Numbered from the stretch's first letter, positions 19,017 to 31,092 are shown. The stretch is 64,000 nucleotides of DNA from Rhizophagus irregularis (GCF_026210795.1 NC_089452.1:620001-684000), one strand, 5' to 3'. Translations and numbers: made by a program. Notes: generated from the sequence alone by a model not told the origin.

Positions 19017-21107
19017 ATGTCAGGGTCGCAACCTAGGGTCCACGCCACTCGGTCAAGTACAAGACAGCAACAAGATAAAGAAGTTAACAAACCAGGACAA
19101 CAGCAAACTCTTCAAGACTCGATACATAAACCAGTCTTCAATATCAATCCTATTATTCAGGATTGGCAACCTGCAAGTTCTCGTAAAACTAAAAGAAAAG
19201 ATAAAGAAAAACAAGTTGAACAAAAACAACAGAAAAAACAACCTCGTTTGTCTTTTAGGCAACATAAATCTACTGAAAAAACTACTGATGATATGGATAT
19301 TAGTCAAGATACTTTTGCTTCTTCATCTGAAAGCGGTGGCGCAGCAAAATCCAATACAGATAATCAAGTAACACCAGAAAATCTAGATGCACCAATTGAT
19401 GGTGAAAAAAATGATGAAATGATCGTCGACAATGGAAAAATTGATAATCAAACAGATGATCAATCTTTTAATAAGGATAATCAGAAAAATGGTGATACTA
19501 ATGACATAATTAGTGATAATCATTCAGAAATTTTTAATAAGGCTAAACCTATTTTAGTTAAAATCAAAAAAGATTCTATTCCAGGAAACAATATTATTCA
19601 AAAAAAGTTTAATTTGAGAAAACAACTAGCTGGAATTAATGTTACCCTGGCTGGGGGAGTTATCTTAAACAAGAAAGAACCCGAATTTATCATTTTACCA
19701 ATCATGAAAAATGATTATGATAAAATTATTAATCTAGAAATTGATATTATTGATGATGAACAGTCACATGAAAATGGTGAAGATGCAGAGTCGAGTACTA
19801 ATAGTAAGGTTAAGGAAATAATAAAATTTACACCATATCAAAAAACTAAAAAAGTTTTTACTGAAGAAGAAATTAAAGATAGAAATTGTAGAACAATTAA
19901 AGTTATAAATATTCCAATTGAAATTCCTAATTATCAAATTAGAGCTGTATTTAACAAATATGGTGAAATAGAAGAAAATGGCTTTTATACCAGAATTAGA
20001 AATTTATATATTCAAGCTTTCATTACATATAAAAAAGAAGAAAGTCTACAAAAATTTTACAAAGGCATATGGTCAGAATGGATTGGAAAACATCAAGTAC
20101 TTATTGTGCCAAAAATTTTGTCAGAAGATGAAATAGAAAAAAGATCAATGTATACAGTTAAATTAACTGGATTACCATGGAATTCAACTGCTTATGATAT
20201 ACATGAAGCTTTAGAAGTTAACAATCCTAAGTATATTTTTATACCATGTAATCCAAATAATAATAAACCATTGAATTATGCAATAGTTTATTATGAAAAT
20301 GATGAAGATATAGGTATTGCAGCAGAAAGAAATATTATTTTTTGTAATAAAACGCTTCATTGGGGAACTCCAGGTGAAAAATCATGCCATAGATGTGGTT
20401 CCTTTGATCATTTAATTAGTAAGTGTGATATTGAACCATCTGCTAAACCACGTGTAATGAATAGAAAGCAAAAGCTTAAGGAGTTTCGTCAAGAAAATAA
20501 CAAGAAGTTTAAAAAAGGCAGTTATGCAAATGTAACAAAACAAAATTCATTTGAAAAACGTCAGCAAAGTAATAATTCAAATAATTATTCTAAATATAAT
20601 AATGGAAATATTAATAGATATTGGAATAAAAATATTTCACGTGATAGAAATAATAACGTTAATGAAAAGTCACTTGATCAAGGAATTTTCACGCAAATTA
20701 AACAACTTAATGAGAATTTGAATAAATTAGCTAATGATTTCAAAAAAATCCAACAAGAAAACTATCGTATTAAATCTGAATTTTATAAATATAAAGAAAA
20801 CAAGTCTACAACAAGTTCAGGAAAAAATATTAAAGTCAATCAAGATAGAAGTACAATTGCCTTACAAAATGAGAATAACAAAAGATCAAGAGTTGATAAT
20901 GAACAACTTGAAGCCTCAGGATCTTCAGATATAGAAAATAGTTTAAACAAACAAAATAACGAAATTAATAGATTCGGTGATGCTTTATCAACTATGAGTA
21001 AAAATATCTCAAAAATTATGGAATATTTTACTTCTGACAATAATAATGACGTTAATAATTTTCAAGGGGATAAAATTATTGACAATAATGAATCCCATGA
21101 GGATTAA
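19017..21107 (+). CDS. LINE ORF1 protein (RNA-binding, CCHC zinc knuckle)
   Basis: The first ATG in frame is at 19017 (MSGSQPRVHATRSS), giving 696 residues. The N-terminal third is Gln/Lys/Asp-rich and disordered. The middle (about residues 285-445) has two RRM-like segments, with RTIKVINIPIEIPNYQIRAV and YTVKLTGLPWNSTAYDI as their first strands. A single zinc knuckle, CHRCGSFDHLISKC (C-x2-C-x4-H-x4-C), follows at about 457-470. The rest is Asn/Lys-rich, with a possible coiled coil (IKQLNENLNKLANDFKK). ORF1 proteins of I/Tad1 LINEs bind the element RNA and build the ribonucleoprotein particle. It ends 24 bases before the ORF2 start. Confidence 0.85.
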   Translation: MSGSQPRVHATRSSTRQQQDKEVNKPGQQQTLQDSIHKPVFNINPIIQDWQPASSRKTKRKDKEKQVEQKQQKKQPRLSFRQHKSTEKTTDDMDISQDTFASSSESGGAAKSNTDNQVTPENLDAPIDGEKNDEMIVDNGKIDNQTDDQSFNKDNQKNGDTNDIISDNHSEIFNKAKPILVKIKKDSIPGNNIIQKKFNLRKQLAGINVTLAGGVILNKKEPEFIILPIMKNDYDKIINLEIDIIDDEQSHENGEDAESSTNSKVKEIIKFTPYQKTKKVFTEEEIKDRNCRTIKVINIPIEIPNYQIRAVFNKYGEIEENGFYTRIRNLYIQAFITYKKEESLQKFYKGIWSEWIGKHQVLIVPKILSEDEIEKRSMYTVKLTGLPWNSTAYDIHEALEVNNPKYIFIPCNPNNNKPLNYAIVYYENDEDIGIAAERNIIFCNKTLHWGTPGEKSCHRCGSFDHLISKCDIEPSAKPRVMNRKQKLKEFRQENNKKFKKGSYANVTKQNSFEKRQQSNNSNNYSKYNNGNINRYWNKNISRDRNNNVNEKSLDQGIFTQIKQLNENLNKLANDFKKIQQENYRIKSEFYKYKENKSTTSSGKNIKVNQDRSTIALQNENNKRSRVDNEQLEASGSSDIENSLNKQNNEINRFGDALSTMSKNISKIMEYFTSDNNNDVNNFQGDKIIDNNESHED

Positions 21108-21131
21108 ATACCCCTTTAAATATTATTTTTA

Positions 21132-24100
21132 ATGATGAACAATAAAAAAAAAACACATTCTTTTAAGAAAAAACATTATAATAATCCTTCCCCTGTTAAT
21201 CAAAAATCACGTTCAAATTTAAATAATCAACAAATTTATCGTCCGAAAACATGTCAACGACTCAATTTATCAGATATAATTAAAATAGCTTCATTGAATA
21301 TTAAAGGTATAACTGATGTTAAAAAACAATTCTTAATTGATATATTAGGTGAATATAATATAACTATTTTGGGTCTATCAGAAACTAATATATCAAACAA
21401 AATGGCAAAACATTCTTTTAATTTTTATAGAAATAATTATGTTACTTATTTTGCAAATGAGGAAACTAATTATAGGGGAAATGGTGTAGGTCTTATTATT
21501 AAGAAAAATTATGCACGGCATATAGTCAATTATAATAGCTTCAAAGGAAGAATTATATATGTTGATTTTATTTTTAGTGGAAATAAAAAAATGAGAATCA
21601 TTAATTATTATGGAAAATCTGGACGAGTTACTTTAGACAATTTTAATCAAGAAGTTAAAATTTATTTTGATAAAATCAAAGAATTGGTTAGAGAAAGTAA
21701 AGCACAAAATGCAGAAATTATTCTCCTTGGTGATTTTAATCTTCATTATGAAAAATATCTGGATGATAAAAATAATAATCGTAAAATGAAAAAAGAACAT
21801 AAACTTTTTGAATGGATTGAAGATGAACAAAATTTTTATGATCCTTTCTATATCATGTTCGATAATTTATCACAACATTCCTTAAATACATTCTATCCTT
21901 TTAATACAAATCAAAATCCTTCTAGAATAGATTACATTTGGGTAACAGAAAATTTATTTTCAGAAACACAAGAATGCAAAATTGTTAATACAACAACAAT
22001 TAATACTGATCATAGAATGTTAGTGTATTCAATATGGTCAGAAGATTTGATTGGAAATATTGCTAATATCAAACGGAAGGAAGGATTTAAAGAAGTTTAT
22101 AAGTATGATAAAATGGATGGAGAGCAATGGGAATTATTTCAGAATGATCTTAATAAATACATTTCAAATTCAGAAATTTTAAAATTTAATTTTAACGATA
22201 AAAATAATATTAATCATATATGGGATAAGATCAAAAAAGGTCTTGTTCAAGCTAGTAAAAATTGTATTCCAATAGAAAAAATCAAATTAACTAAAAGTCA
22301 AGTCAACCCAATGAAAATATCTAATGCATATAAAGTAATGAAATTTTTAATAAATTTCAGACGTTCAATTAAAGATTCAAGAAAAAGAAATCATGTGATC
22401 AGAAATTGGATTACATATAGAAAAAAATTATTGGAAATTGGAAGAGAAAAAAGTGATTATTGTTGGAATAAAATTCCTAAGGATGATAAAAGTGTCAAGG
22501 AAATTTTTGAAGAAATAAAAAATTTATATCAAATTTATTTAATCCTATATAATCATGATCTTTTACAATTCAAAGAAGAAAAAATTAAACTAGCAATTGA
22601 CCAACGCTGTGAAGATTTATTAGAAAATCAAAAACGTATGATTAATAGTGTAATGGAACGTGAAATTAAATCCATTGTATTAGACAGAGTTCTAATTAAA
22701 GAAAATAATGAAGATAAATTAATCACTGATGAAGAAAAAATAAAAGATATTGTAAATGATCATTTTCAAAATATTGCAGGATCAACAAACCAACCTAAGA
22801 TTTTATCAGAATATTGGGCAAAATTTTATTTTCCTCAAGATGAAATTAATGATAAAATTTATAAAGATTTGATGGTAGAGCCTACAAATGATGAATTGAA
22901 TGAAGCTTTAAATAAATTATCAAATAATAAAGCTTCTGGACCTACGGGTATTAGTAATGAAATGTTGAAACACACATCTCCAGAATTTAAAGAAATTATT
23001 AGAAAATTAATTATTTTAATTTTTAATAATCAAGAGATACCATTAGAATGGAAATATGCTAATGTTTATCCTATACCGAAACCAAAGCCATGGGGTTGTC
23101 AACTAGTTAATACACGCCCAATAACTTTGTTAGAAACGGCTAGGAAATTAATGGTATCAATAATGAATGCAAGATTATCAACAATTCTTCAGAAAAACAA
23201 AATTCTTAAAGGTTTACAATTTGCTGGATTGCCTTTCAGTTCAACTTTTGAACCATTAAGGATTATTAATGAAATAATTCAAGATGCTAATGAGAATGAT
23301 AAGGAACTGTGGATTTTATCATTAGACATGTCAAAAGCATATGATCGTGTTAATATTTTTATGTTAGAAAAAGCTATGCAACGTCTTAAAATACCAAGTT
23401 CTTTTATTAATTTAACAAAAGAGTTATTTTTAGGACGGAAAAATAGTGTATTTACAGCAGGAGGATTAAGTAATCCATATGATGTAATGGTTGGAATCGA
23501 TCAAGGGGAAATAATCTCACCACTTTTGTGGTGTATATATTATGATCCACTTCTTACTGCCATACAGCAAGAACACTTTGGATATCGTGTAAAAGCAAAA
23601 AAGAAAATCAATTTATATGAAAATATAGAGGTAGAAGTAAAACAAAACATTACCAGCATGGCATATATGGATGATACTAATATGTTAGCTGGCAATAAAG
23701 AAGAATTAGAAAAAATATTAAAAACGGCTGATGACTTCTATACTCTTAACGATATTCAAATAAATAAAGAAAAATCTGAATTGTTACTTAAGAAAAAGAA
23801 TTTTAATTTTAATGAAAAAATAGAGTTAGAATTTGGCAATCAGAAAATCAAAATCAAACCTAAAGGAAAAACAGAAAGTCTTAGAATCTTGGGTGTTTGG
23901 TTCAATATATATAATGATAACAATTTTATCAAACAACAAGCCTTTGATGAAGTTAAAAATTTAAGTAATAACCTGCTGAAGAACAAATGCATAACAGATA
24001 AAATTAGTTCCTATATTTTTAATGCTGTAATATTACCACGTATCGAATATAGGACACAAACGATAATACTATCAGAAAAAGATTGTGAAAAAATCATGGT

Positions 24101-26639
24101 TCCTTATAGAAAAAATTTTAAAAATAAATTAAAGTTAGCTTCAACTGCACCAAATATAATTATGGAATTGAATTTATTATATAATATTCGTTCAATTTTT
24201 GATAATCAATTACAAGCTAAGGTTAATAATTTTATAATTCAAATTAATGATCAAGGAATTCTAGGAAAAATAATGGAGATTCGTTTAGTAGATATTCAAA
24301 ATAAACTACTTTTACCTTTCAATCCTTTAATTAATTTTCCTTTTTCTAATAAAGATTTAATCTTTATGGGTCAACATTTGCGAAATAATTTTATTATTAA
24401 TAATTTATTATTAATGAAAAGTTATAATTTTAGTATAGAATTTAATAAACACAATATTGGGAAAAATAGTACTGTATTAGGAAGGGGTCGTCATATTATG
24501 GAAATTGTTGGAACTGAAAGTTTTTTGAAAAATATAAAAATTTTACGTATGAATAATTTATACTTTTTGGACCAATTTTTATCTCCTGATAACAAAACTC
24601 TTCTGACATGGTGGAATATAAAAAATAAGATATTTGCTCTTAGTAATAATAGAAATAGTAATGTAGTTAATACGCCAAATATATATAAAAAAATTCAGTC
24701 TTTAGTTACAACTAATGGAAAAAATTATAATGTTAAAGAGGAATATATAGATAATAATGTAGTCACAAATTTGGGTGGTTATGAATTTTTACCAATTAAT
24801 ATTCATATTAATAATATTATAACATCTTTTAATATGTTTCATTTTGAAAATATTTATGGAAAAATAATTGAAGAAAAGCCCTTTACATATATTTTTGAAC
24901 ATTTTAAAAGAATATCAGACACAAGTGAAATTAATTTGTTTATTAAAGTATGTAATGGTTGTGAATATAATATTGGTCAAATAGAGGGTAAATGTATAAT
25001 AGAATCAATGAAAACTGAAATATATGAAGTGAGATATAAAAGACTTATTAAATGGAAGGGATATAAGGCATATCTTCTAAAGGAAGCACAACATAATTAT
25101 ATGGAAAATATTATAAGATATGATCAATTTTTTAAACGAAACCCTTTATATTACTCTTCATATGATAATTATCAATTACGTTTTGATGAAAATAGTTTAG
25201 ATATTATTGAAAAATATATAGATTTATCATTAGATAAACAGAAATTATTTGATTCAAGAAAAATTTTATATGATTCAAACATTAAAGATTTTGTTTGCTA
25301 TACAGATGGTTCAATTAAAGATATTACCAAAGAATATGTATCAGCTACTTTTGGAACAACTTTTTATAATTTGTCCTTGCAAAAAATTTTGGAATTAATA
25401 TCATCTTATAATAATTGGATTTCATCAACACGTGCAGAAATTTTTGCTTTATTAATTACTTTGCTAATAGCACCTTCTAATAGTAATTTAACAGTTTATA
25501 CAGATAGTGCTAGCGTTATTAGTAATTTTGAAAAATTTAAATTTTATAATTTTACTTTAGTTACTAGACAAATTTTTAAAATTAGTAATAACAACATTCT
25601 TTGGAAAATAATTATGGATATTATTAAAGAAAATAATTTATCTGTTAATATATTTAAAGTTAATGCTCATACAGATGATTCTTTAAATAATTATGTCGAC
25701 AATATTGTTTCTTTGGCACATAATGTTCAAAATTTAGGAATTAATTTAAATTATAATAATTTTTATGATCTTCCTTGGATTCCCAAATGGAATGGCATAG
25801 TTATAGAAAAATCTTTAAGAAAGTTAATTACATTAACAACCAATACGAAAAATTTGGAAAGGTTTTTAAATTTAAATAGAAATGATAAGTATAGAAAATG
25901 TGAAATAGATTGGTCAATTTTTTTTAATAATTTTTTGGGAGAAAAACAAAAATTATACACTGATTTCAAAGAATCAAAAATTAGAAGACGCAAAATTCAG
26001 TTGATGATTGAAGAACTTCCTTGCATTGAACAAATTAAAAGAACTTTATTTTCATTATATAAAGAAAGGTTTTGTCCTATGTGTGAAGAGGATGAAGAAG
26101 ATTTCAATCATATCTGGTTTTGTGAAGAAAGACGAGAGGATATGGATGATTTAATTTCAGGAGTACAAAATTGGCTTCTTTTAGAAATTAATAAAATTTT
26201 AGATCCTATTAATCATATTACTCTTGAACATATTAAAAATCTCAATGATATTTGGAAACTTGAAGTATCAGAGGATCACATAACTTTCATAGATTTAATT
26301 AAAGGTTTCTTTCCTTGTTCGTTAATTAATTTTTTTAAACAATTATTATCTACGAAATCAAAAGTTGAAATTTTGTCATATAATTTTAGGAATGAAATTT
26401 TGGATAAATCTATGATTTTTTGGAAAGTGAGGTGTAATAAACTTAATGAAATTGATAGAGGTTTGGGAATTGATAAAAATGTTAAAAAACAACATTTTGG
26501 TAAAGAGCAGTTTATTGACAAAACGCGTAAATCAAAAAATAAGAAATACTTTAATCTACAAAGTCTTCAAAGTCATATTTATTTTGGGGGTAATACAATA
26601 GATTACTATAATATTGTTGATTACGGTAGTGTTTCGTAG
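21132..26639 (+). CDS. LINE ORF2: AP endonuclease, reverse transcriptase, RNase H
   Basis: The 1835-residue protein is open throughout. An exonuclease-endonuclease-phosphatase domain is at about 55-320 (IASLNIKG, GLSETNIS, ILLGDFNLHYE, SRIDYIWV, TDHRMLVYS). The reverse transcriptase is at about 580-880, with NKASGPTGISNEMLK, LSLDMSKAYDRV and the catalytic YMDD near 845. RNase H is at about 1385-1525, with CYTDGS, RAEIFAL, YTDSAS and VNAHTDD supplying the D-E-D-D set. A C-terminal zinc motif CPMCEEDEEDFNHIWFC is at about 1647. It nicks target DNA and primes reverse transcription there. All catalytic residues I can check are present. The ATG at 21132 is followed at once by a second ATG. Confidence 0.93.
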   Translation: MMNNKKKTHSFKKKHYNNPSPVNQKSRSNLNNQQIYRPKTCQRLNLSDIIKIASLNIKGITDVKKQFLIDILGEYNITILGLSETNISNKMAKHSFNFYRNNYVTYFANEETNYRGNGVGLIIKKNYARHIVNYNSFKGRIIYVDFIFSGNKKMRIINYYGKSGRVTLDNFNQEVKIYFDKIKELVRESKAQNAEIILLGDFNLHYEKYLDDKNNNRKMKKEHKLFEWIEDEQNFYDPFYIMFDNLSQHSLNTFYPFNTNQNPSRIDYIWVTENLFSETQECKIVNTTTINTDHRMLVYSIWSEDLIGNIANIKRKEGFKEVYKYDKMDGEQWELFQNDLNKYISNSEILKFNFNDKNNINHIWDKIKKGLVQASKNCIPIEKIKLTKSQVNPMKISNAYKVMKFLINFRRSIKDSRKRNHVIRNWITYRKKLLEIGREKSDYCWNKIPKDDKSVKEIFEEIKNLYQIYLILYNHDLLQFKEEKIKLAIDQRCEDLLENQKRMINSVMEREIKSIVLDRVLIKENNEDKLITDEEKIKDIVNDHFQNIAGSTNQPKILSEYWAKFYFPQDEINDKIYKDLMVEPTNDELNEALNKLSNNKASGPTGISNEMLKHTSPEFKEIIRKLIILIFNNQEIPLEWKYANVYPIPKPKPWGCQLVNTRPITLLETARKLMVSIMNARLSTILQKNKILKGLQFAGLPFSSTFEPLRIINEIIQDANENDKELWILSLDMSKAYDRVNIFMLEKAMQRLKIPSSFINLTKELFLGRKNSVFTAGGLSNPYDVMVGIDQGEIISPLLWCIYYDPLLTAIQQEHFGYRVKAKKKINLYENIEVEVKQNITSMAYMDDTNMLAGNKEELEKILKTADDFYTLNDIQINKEKSELLLKKKNFNFNEKIELEFGNQKIKIKPKGKTESLRILGVWFNIYNDNNFIKQQAFDEVKNLSNNLLKNKCITDKISSYIFNAVILPRIEYRTQTIILSEKDCEKIMVPYRKNFKNKLKLASTAPNIIMELNLLYNIRSIFDNQLQAKVNNFIIQINDQGILGKIMEIRLVDIQNKLLLPFNPLINFPFSNKDLIFMGQHLRNNFIINNLLLMKSYNFSIEFNKHNIGKNSTVLGRGRHIMEIVGTESFLKNIKILRMNNLYFLDQFLSPDNKTLLTWWNIKNKIFALSNNRNSNVVNTPNIYKKIQSLVTTNGKNYNVKEEYIDNNVVTNLGGYEFLPINIHINNIITSFNMFHFENIYGKIIEEKPFTYIFEHFKRISDTSEINLFIKVCNGCEYNIGQIEGKCIIESMKTEIYEVRYKRLIKWKGYKAYLLKEAQHNYMENIIRYDQFFKRNPLYYSSYDNYQLRFDENSLDIIEKYIDLSLDKQKLFDSRKILYDSNIKDFVCYTDGSIKDITKEYVSATFGTTFYNLSLQKILELISSYNNWISSTRAEIFALLITLLIAPSNSNLTVYTDSASVISNFEKFKFYNFTLVTRQIFKISNNNILWKIIMDIIKENNLSVNIFKVNAHTDDSLNNYVDNIVSLAHNVQNLGINLNYNNFYDLPWIPKWNGIVIEKSLRKLITLTTNTKNLERFLNLNRNDKYRKCEIDWSIFFNNFLGEKQKLYTDFKESKIRRRKIQLMIEELPCIEQIKRTLFSLYKERFCPMCEEDEEDFNHIWFCEERREDMDDLISGVQNWLLLEINKILDPINHITLEHIKNLNDIWKLEVSEDHITFIDLIKGFFPCSLINFFKQLLSTKSKVEILSYNFRNEILDKSMIFWKVRCNKLNEIDRGLGIDKNVKKQHFGKEQFIDKTRKSKNKKYFNLQSLQSHIYFGGNTIDYYNIVDYGSVS

Positions 26640-26937
26640 TATTATTTTCATTATCTTTGATGTTGTAGTAGTAATTAAAGGAGTTGTGGTGAGTTTTTAT
26701 ATAACATTACCGAAGTCCATACGAATAGTAGTAGTTATGCGGATAGTTTAGTGAACCTATTTGGGTGAGCAGGATGGTAGATAGTTCTTTTGAACATAAA
26801 ATCTTAAGTCCCTAATAATATTATAGTATTAGTTCGATCGTGTTCTTTACTAAATGTTATATAATGTAGATCTTTTCCTTTTTTGTAATTTTTCTTATTT
26901 CTAAATAAAGTCGACTTCGTTAAAAAAAAAAAAAAAA

Positions 26938-26957
26938 AATATTATAGTACAAGAAAA
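26938..26957 (+). repeat. LINE target-site copy 3
   Basis: Same 20 bases as copies 1 and 2. It is the right target duplication of the 8-kb LINE. Confidence 0.85.
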
Positions 26958-28840
26958 CTTTCTGCTAATCTTATTTTTATTTCTGCGACGCAGGTAAAAA
27001 TCTAACCAAATAATTAGCTATCACGTGATATTTTTCCAATCTTTTTGAGAACGTATTAAAGAAGGTTTCTATCATTAAAAGAAGTTTATTTCATGATATT
27101 GTATTAATTACACATTTTTTCTTGTATTTTTGTCACGATCGTCATAAATTTCAACCATTTTGAAAACGGTGGACGCCGGACAGGTATGGAGTGCACTCAG
27201 TGCCGTATTATTTTACTCATAAAAGGGAATTTCTTGCGAAAGTTTAAATGCGACTTGAGTAAATATTAAATCATAAACCAATGTCAATAAGTAAATATTT
27301 CTTTTTTATCCATAAAAAGTTAAAAGGTTAATTTTGCAAAAATTTTAAGATTGGAAGGAGTAGTTTTATGATGTCATACAATACCGTGAAGAGACGTCTA
27401 TCCAATATGGCTATATTACTTGCATACCAAGTTGCAGGTTAGGCAACTACAATTCTCTATTTTATAAAATTTCTTGAGGATATTACAAAAAAATTTAAAA
27501 TAGAGCTTCAATCATGTCAAACTATGGAAAATCGTCTCCTTTTTTTTCTTTATAACCACAGATCCATAATCGAAATCTGATTAAAACCGTAGATTTTCAT
27601 TCATAATCTGAAACATGGGTTGAACTGTTAAAGTACTACTTATTGAATTGGTGTGATCAGGTGATTTTTATTCAATTATAACGAAAAAACGAAAATAACC
27701 GAAAATAACCGAACCCCATACAAATTATGTTCAAATAGTTATTCCAAATAATTAATGGTCAATTATTTTGTGTTCTGGTCACTTTTTAATACAGTAGCCA
27801 CTAATGTAATAATAAGAATTATATGAAAATAAGTTGGGAATCGAAACCACCAAGTTATATACTGCTAGCGAAAATACGAAACAAACGGCAAAAAAATATT
27901 TTGAACGTGATACAGTGGCGAGTTTATATGTCCACATGATCACTTTTCGTAATAATTCCGCAGCTGATATTTATTTATTAAAAAAATTTACCAATCACAC
28001 TAATTCGAAAACCGCAATAAATTACGTTTGTTTCTAGAATTTCCCTACCCTCACCAAATATCTATTTATAATTAAGTAATTAAGTTTAATAGATAATAAT
28101 TTTCTAATATACTATAAAATTGAAAATGTTCAAAGTTGTTTTTTTAATAAATGTAATGACGTTGAAGAGAACTAATAACAAAGTATGTTTATGAGAAGTT
28201 ACTAATTTTTTTTTCGTTTCCTCAAGATTTTTTTACTTTTCTTTCAATTGTAGTTTTTGAAATACTTAATTATTCTTTTTAATCTTTAATCTTGCACGCT
28301 TTTTCTGCGCCTGCGACCAAATACTATCTCATTATTCTCATAATTAAATATTGGTTTGCAAATATAAATTTGTTTATTGAACTTACGAATAAACTATATC
28401 TCATGAAATATAAACTCCATAGTGTATCTTTTTTTTTGAATTAATATATCTATATAACTAAATAACTAAAAAATTCGGGATTCTTAGATTACCTTCCCAT
28501 GTAAATAATTTGAATTTGTGTAACAAGAAACGCAGGATGTGGCTACGTCTGTACGTCCGTATTTATTATATTTAGAATAATTTGATTAGCTGTCTTAGCT
28601 GTCAGAGCCATGCGCATATTCTTATTGTGAAATTTTTAATCAAACATTTATTTTGCTAATCAACGAAAAAGTTTATTACATCGTTGAGCTATCCGGTTAA
28701 TGGTTAATTTTTTTTTTTACAGTAATATATTTTTTTTTTTACCTTTTTTCGGTCCTTATAGACCTACATTTAAACAGTCTATTGAAATTTCTTAGTTTAT
28801 TTTTAAAACTCAAAAATAAAATTTTTTCAATAAATAATTA
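26958..28840. other. AT-rich intergenic region
   Basis: No supported gene. A patch at about 27165-27215 is GC-richer (GGTGGACGCCGGACAGG). An open frame at 27834-28037 lacks an ATG start and a recognisable product. Confidence 0.45.
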
Positions 28841-29254
28841 CAGTCTGACCTTGATATAACGAACCCACGATATAACGAACTCTTGACTTACCGAACTTTT
28901 TTTTAAAAACCGGGTTCATATTATTTAAAAAAATCTCGATATACCGAATTTCATATAAACTCGATATAACGTATACCGAACTTTTATGATTTACCGTTTA
29001 TAATAAAGCATATAAAAAAAATTCTTTATATACCGAACTTGATCACGTGGTTGAAATTTCACATAATTTATACTGTTAAATCTTAATTTCTGGCCAAAAT
29101 TAATATTATTTAATCACGTGACAACTTTATATACCGAACTGCTGCTGTAAAACTTATGGAGTTCGATACACAAAAAAAATTTACATACCGAACTTCTACT
29201 ATATACCGAACTTTTACCCTTGAACCGCGAGTTCGTTATATTGAGGTTTGACTG
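28841..29254. mobile_element. pogo/Tigger-like MITE
   Basis: The 414-bp element is flanked by TA on both sides. Terminal inverted repeats are CAGTCTGACCTTGATATAAC on the left and CAGTCAAACCTCAATATAAC on the right (read inward). CAGTCAAACCTC-type ends with a TA target duplication are typical of pogo/Tigger elements of the Tc1-mariner group. The interior repeats the motif TATACCGAACTT on the plus strand at least eight times and has no coding capacity. Some of these copies are probably remains of terminal or subterminal binding sites. Confidence 0.8.
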
Positions 29255-29256
29255 TA

Positions 29257-31092
29257 TATTAACAAATGTAATCTTTAACGTTAATATGTATAATTTATTA
29301 AAGGTTATCCAAATTTTTATTGAAATTTTCACCTTGAAAACGTCTAAAATCATCTGGTTTAAAATCATCGATTAGACTTATATTTTCTCTAAAAAAATAT
29401 ATATACATACATATATTTGTTTATTTTGAGCATCAGTTATTTTCTTAAGAAGGACATTTTAAGATAAAGGTAATTATTAATTTTCATATTAAATTTATAA
29501 ATAAAAATTTCTTGGATTTTTGTCCTGTTAATCACCTTATGAAAATTGTGTGAATTGTCTAGATTTGGTGACATTTTAATTACTTAACTTTGAAACCAAC
29601 AATAGTAATTACTCAAAATCCTTTAAATTATGGTATAAAAATAAATAAATAATATCATACCAAATTTAGCCAAAAGTTCTAACTAAATTTTTACAATTTT
29701 TATAACTTCACTGCGTGTTAACAAACTTTTAGAAAACAATAAAAAAATGGTTACTTATATTTAATATGCAAACAACATGAAATTTTCAATCATACCATAA
29801 ACCAATTAAACCAACGCATGATTATCTTTCACGTTGTTTGTGTATTTATCGTTATGTTTTTATCTCAAGAAAAAATTCTTTTTTTTTTATCGGTCAGCGC
29901 AAGATGATAATGTAATACAATTTGAATTAAGAATCGGTGAAACAGAAATCACATTAAATTTTAATTTGGGCTGATTCTGTAGATTGTTATATGTTATTGA
30001 ATGGGCGTCCTTAACGTACATTATTGAATTACCGTATATGTCTGAATTACCCGAAAATAAGACCCCCCTGTTCCTGGCCGACATTATAGTCAAAAATGGG
30101 TGCTTAGTTTCGGATGTATTACATTACATTACTTTATACAAAATTGAAATTAATTATTTTAATCAAAATTGAATTGGGTTTGTAATCATTGGAAGAGTTA
30201 AAAATTATTGTATACAGTGAACATTCTATTCTTGATAGAGATCTCATAATTGTTTTTTGTTTTATAATTTAAGTAATATAAATGAAAATATATAAATGCG
30301 TAATTAAGAAATTCAAAGAGTTAATTTAATTAATTATGATTTAAAAATAGATAACAGGATTTTTGAATTTACAATAATTATTTATTATATCATTTATATG
30401 TATTATCAAATTTCCGAAAAGAGAAAATTTTACTGTTGAATGTTAATTATTTCAATAATCGTTTACGGATTCCCGACAGCCTAACGCTGGCCGTTTGATC
30501 ACGTGTTCGCGCATAACTCTGCATAACTCTGGCCAAACAAATGTCTTGTCGGGAAATTATCCATCGGGAAATTGTGCCGTAACCAATTATTTCACACTTT
30601 TCAAATGGTCAAAAAAATACCCTGAAAATTCAAAGTGAAATTATCAGTATAATTATTAGAAAAATGCCAAATTTCTGCTTATAATCTTAAAACTATTATT
30701 TTTCTACATTATTTTTTTTCCTCCCTTTATTGAATATCATTAAGATACAAACAACTTAGACATAAAACAATCATATCTATTTCCTATCTAAAAAAAAACT
30801 AGCACAACCACGAACCTAAATTTATATTTTATGTTTACCTAAAATTTACGCTAAGCCAAATTAAGAAAAAAAAACCAAATATACAAATCACACGTTAACC
30901 CAAAAAGTAAAACCAAACAGATATCTAATAAAGCTTCACAATCTTGTAAAATAAATTCGAATTTTCTTGTAATAAAGTTCGAATATCAAGTTTATTATGG
31001 TTAGCTGTGCAAAGCAAAATAATGTGTAGATCCTTCCTTTTTGGATAATGCTTTAGGGGATGTGCGAGCTTAATAGTAATTGGGTGAAGAGT
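29257..31092. other. AT-rich intergenic region with one small foldback
   Basis: No supported gene. At 30464-30595 a foldback of about 130 bp is seen: TTACGGATTCCCGACA on the left pairs imperfectly with TGTCGGGAAAT...TGCCGTAA on the right, with GGCC inside each arm. It may be an eroded MITE. Confidence 0.4.

Larger units (their letters stand above)
18913..26937 (+). mobile_element. Full-length APE-type LINE (I/Tad1-like)
   Basis: The 8.0-kb element has a ~100-bp 5' leader, ORF1, a 24-bp gap, ORF2, a ~300-bp 3' untranslated region and poly(A), and is flanked by target copies 2 and 3. An apurinic endonuclease, reverse transcriptase and RNase H in ORF2 plus a CCHC knuckle in ORF1 place it with the I/Tad1 group of LINEs found in fungi. 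Both frames are open, so it could be active. Confidence 0.9.

Noticed and set aside
19053-21040. Minus-strand and out-of-frame open frames within LINE ORF1
   Set aside because: They are shadows of the long plus-strand frame.
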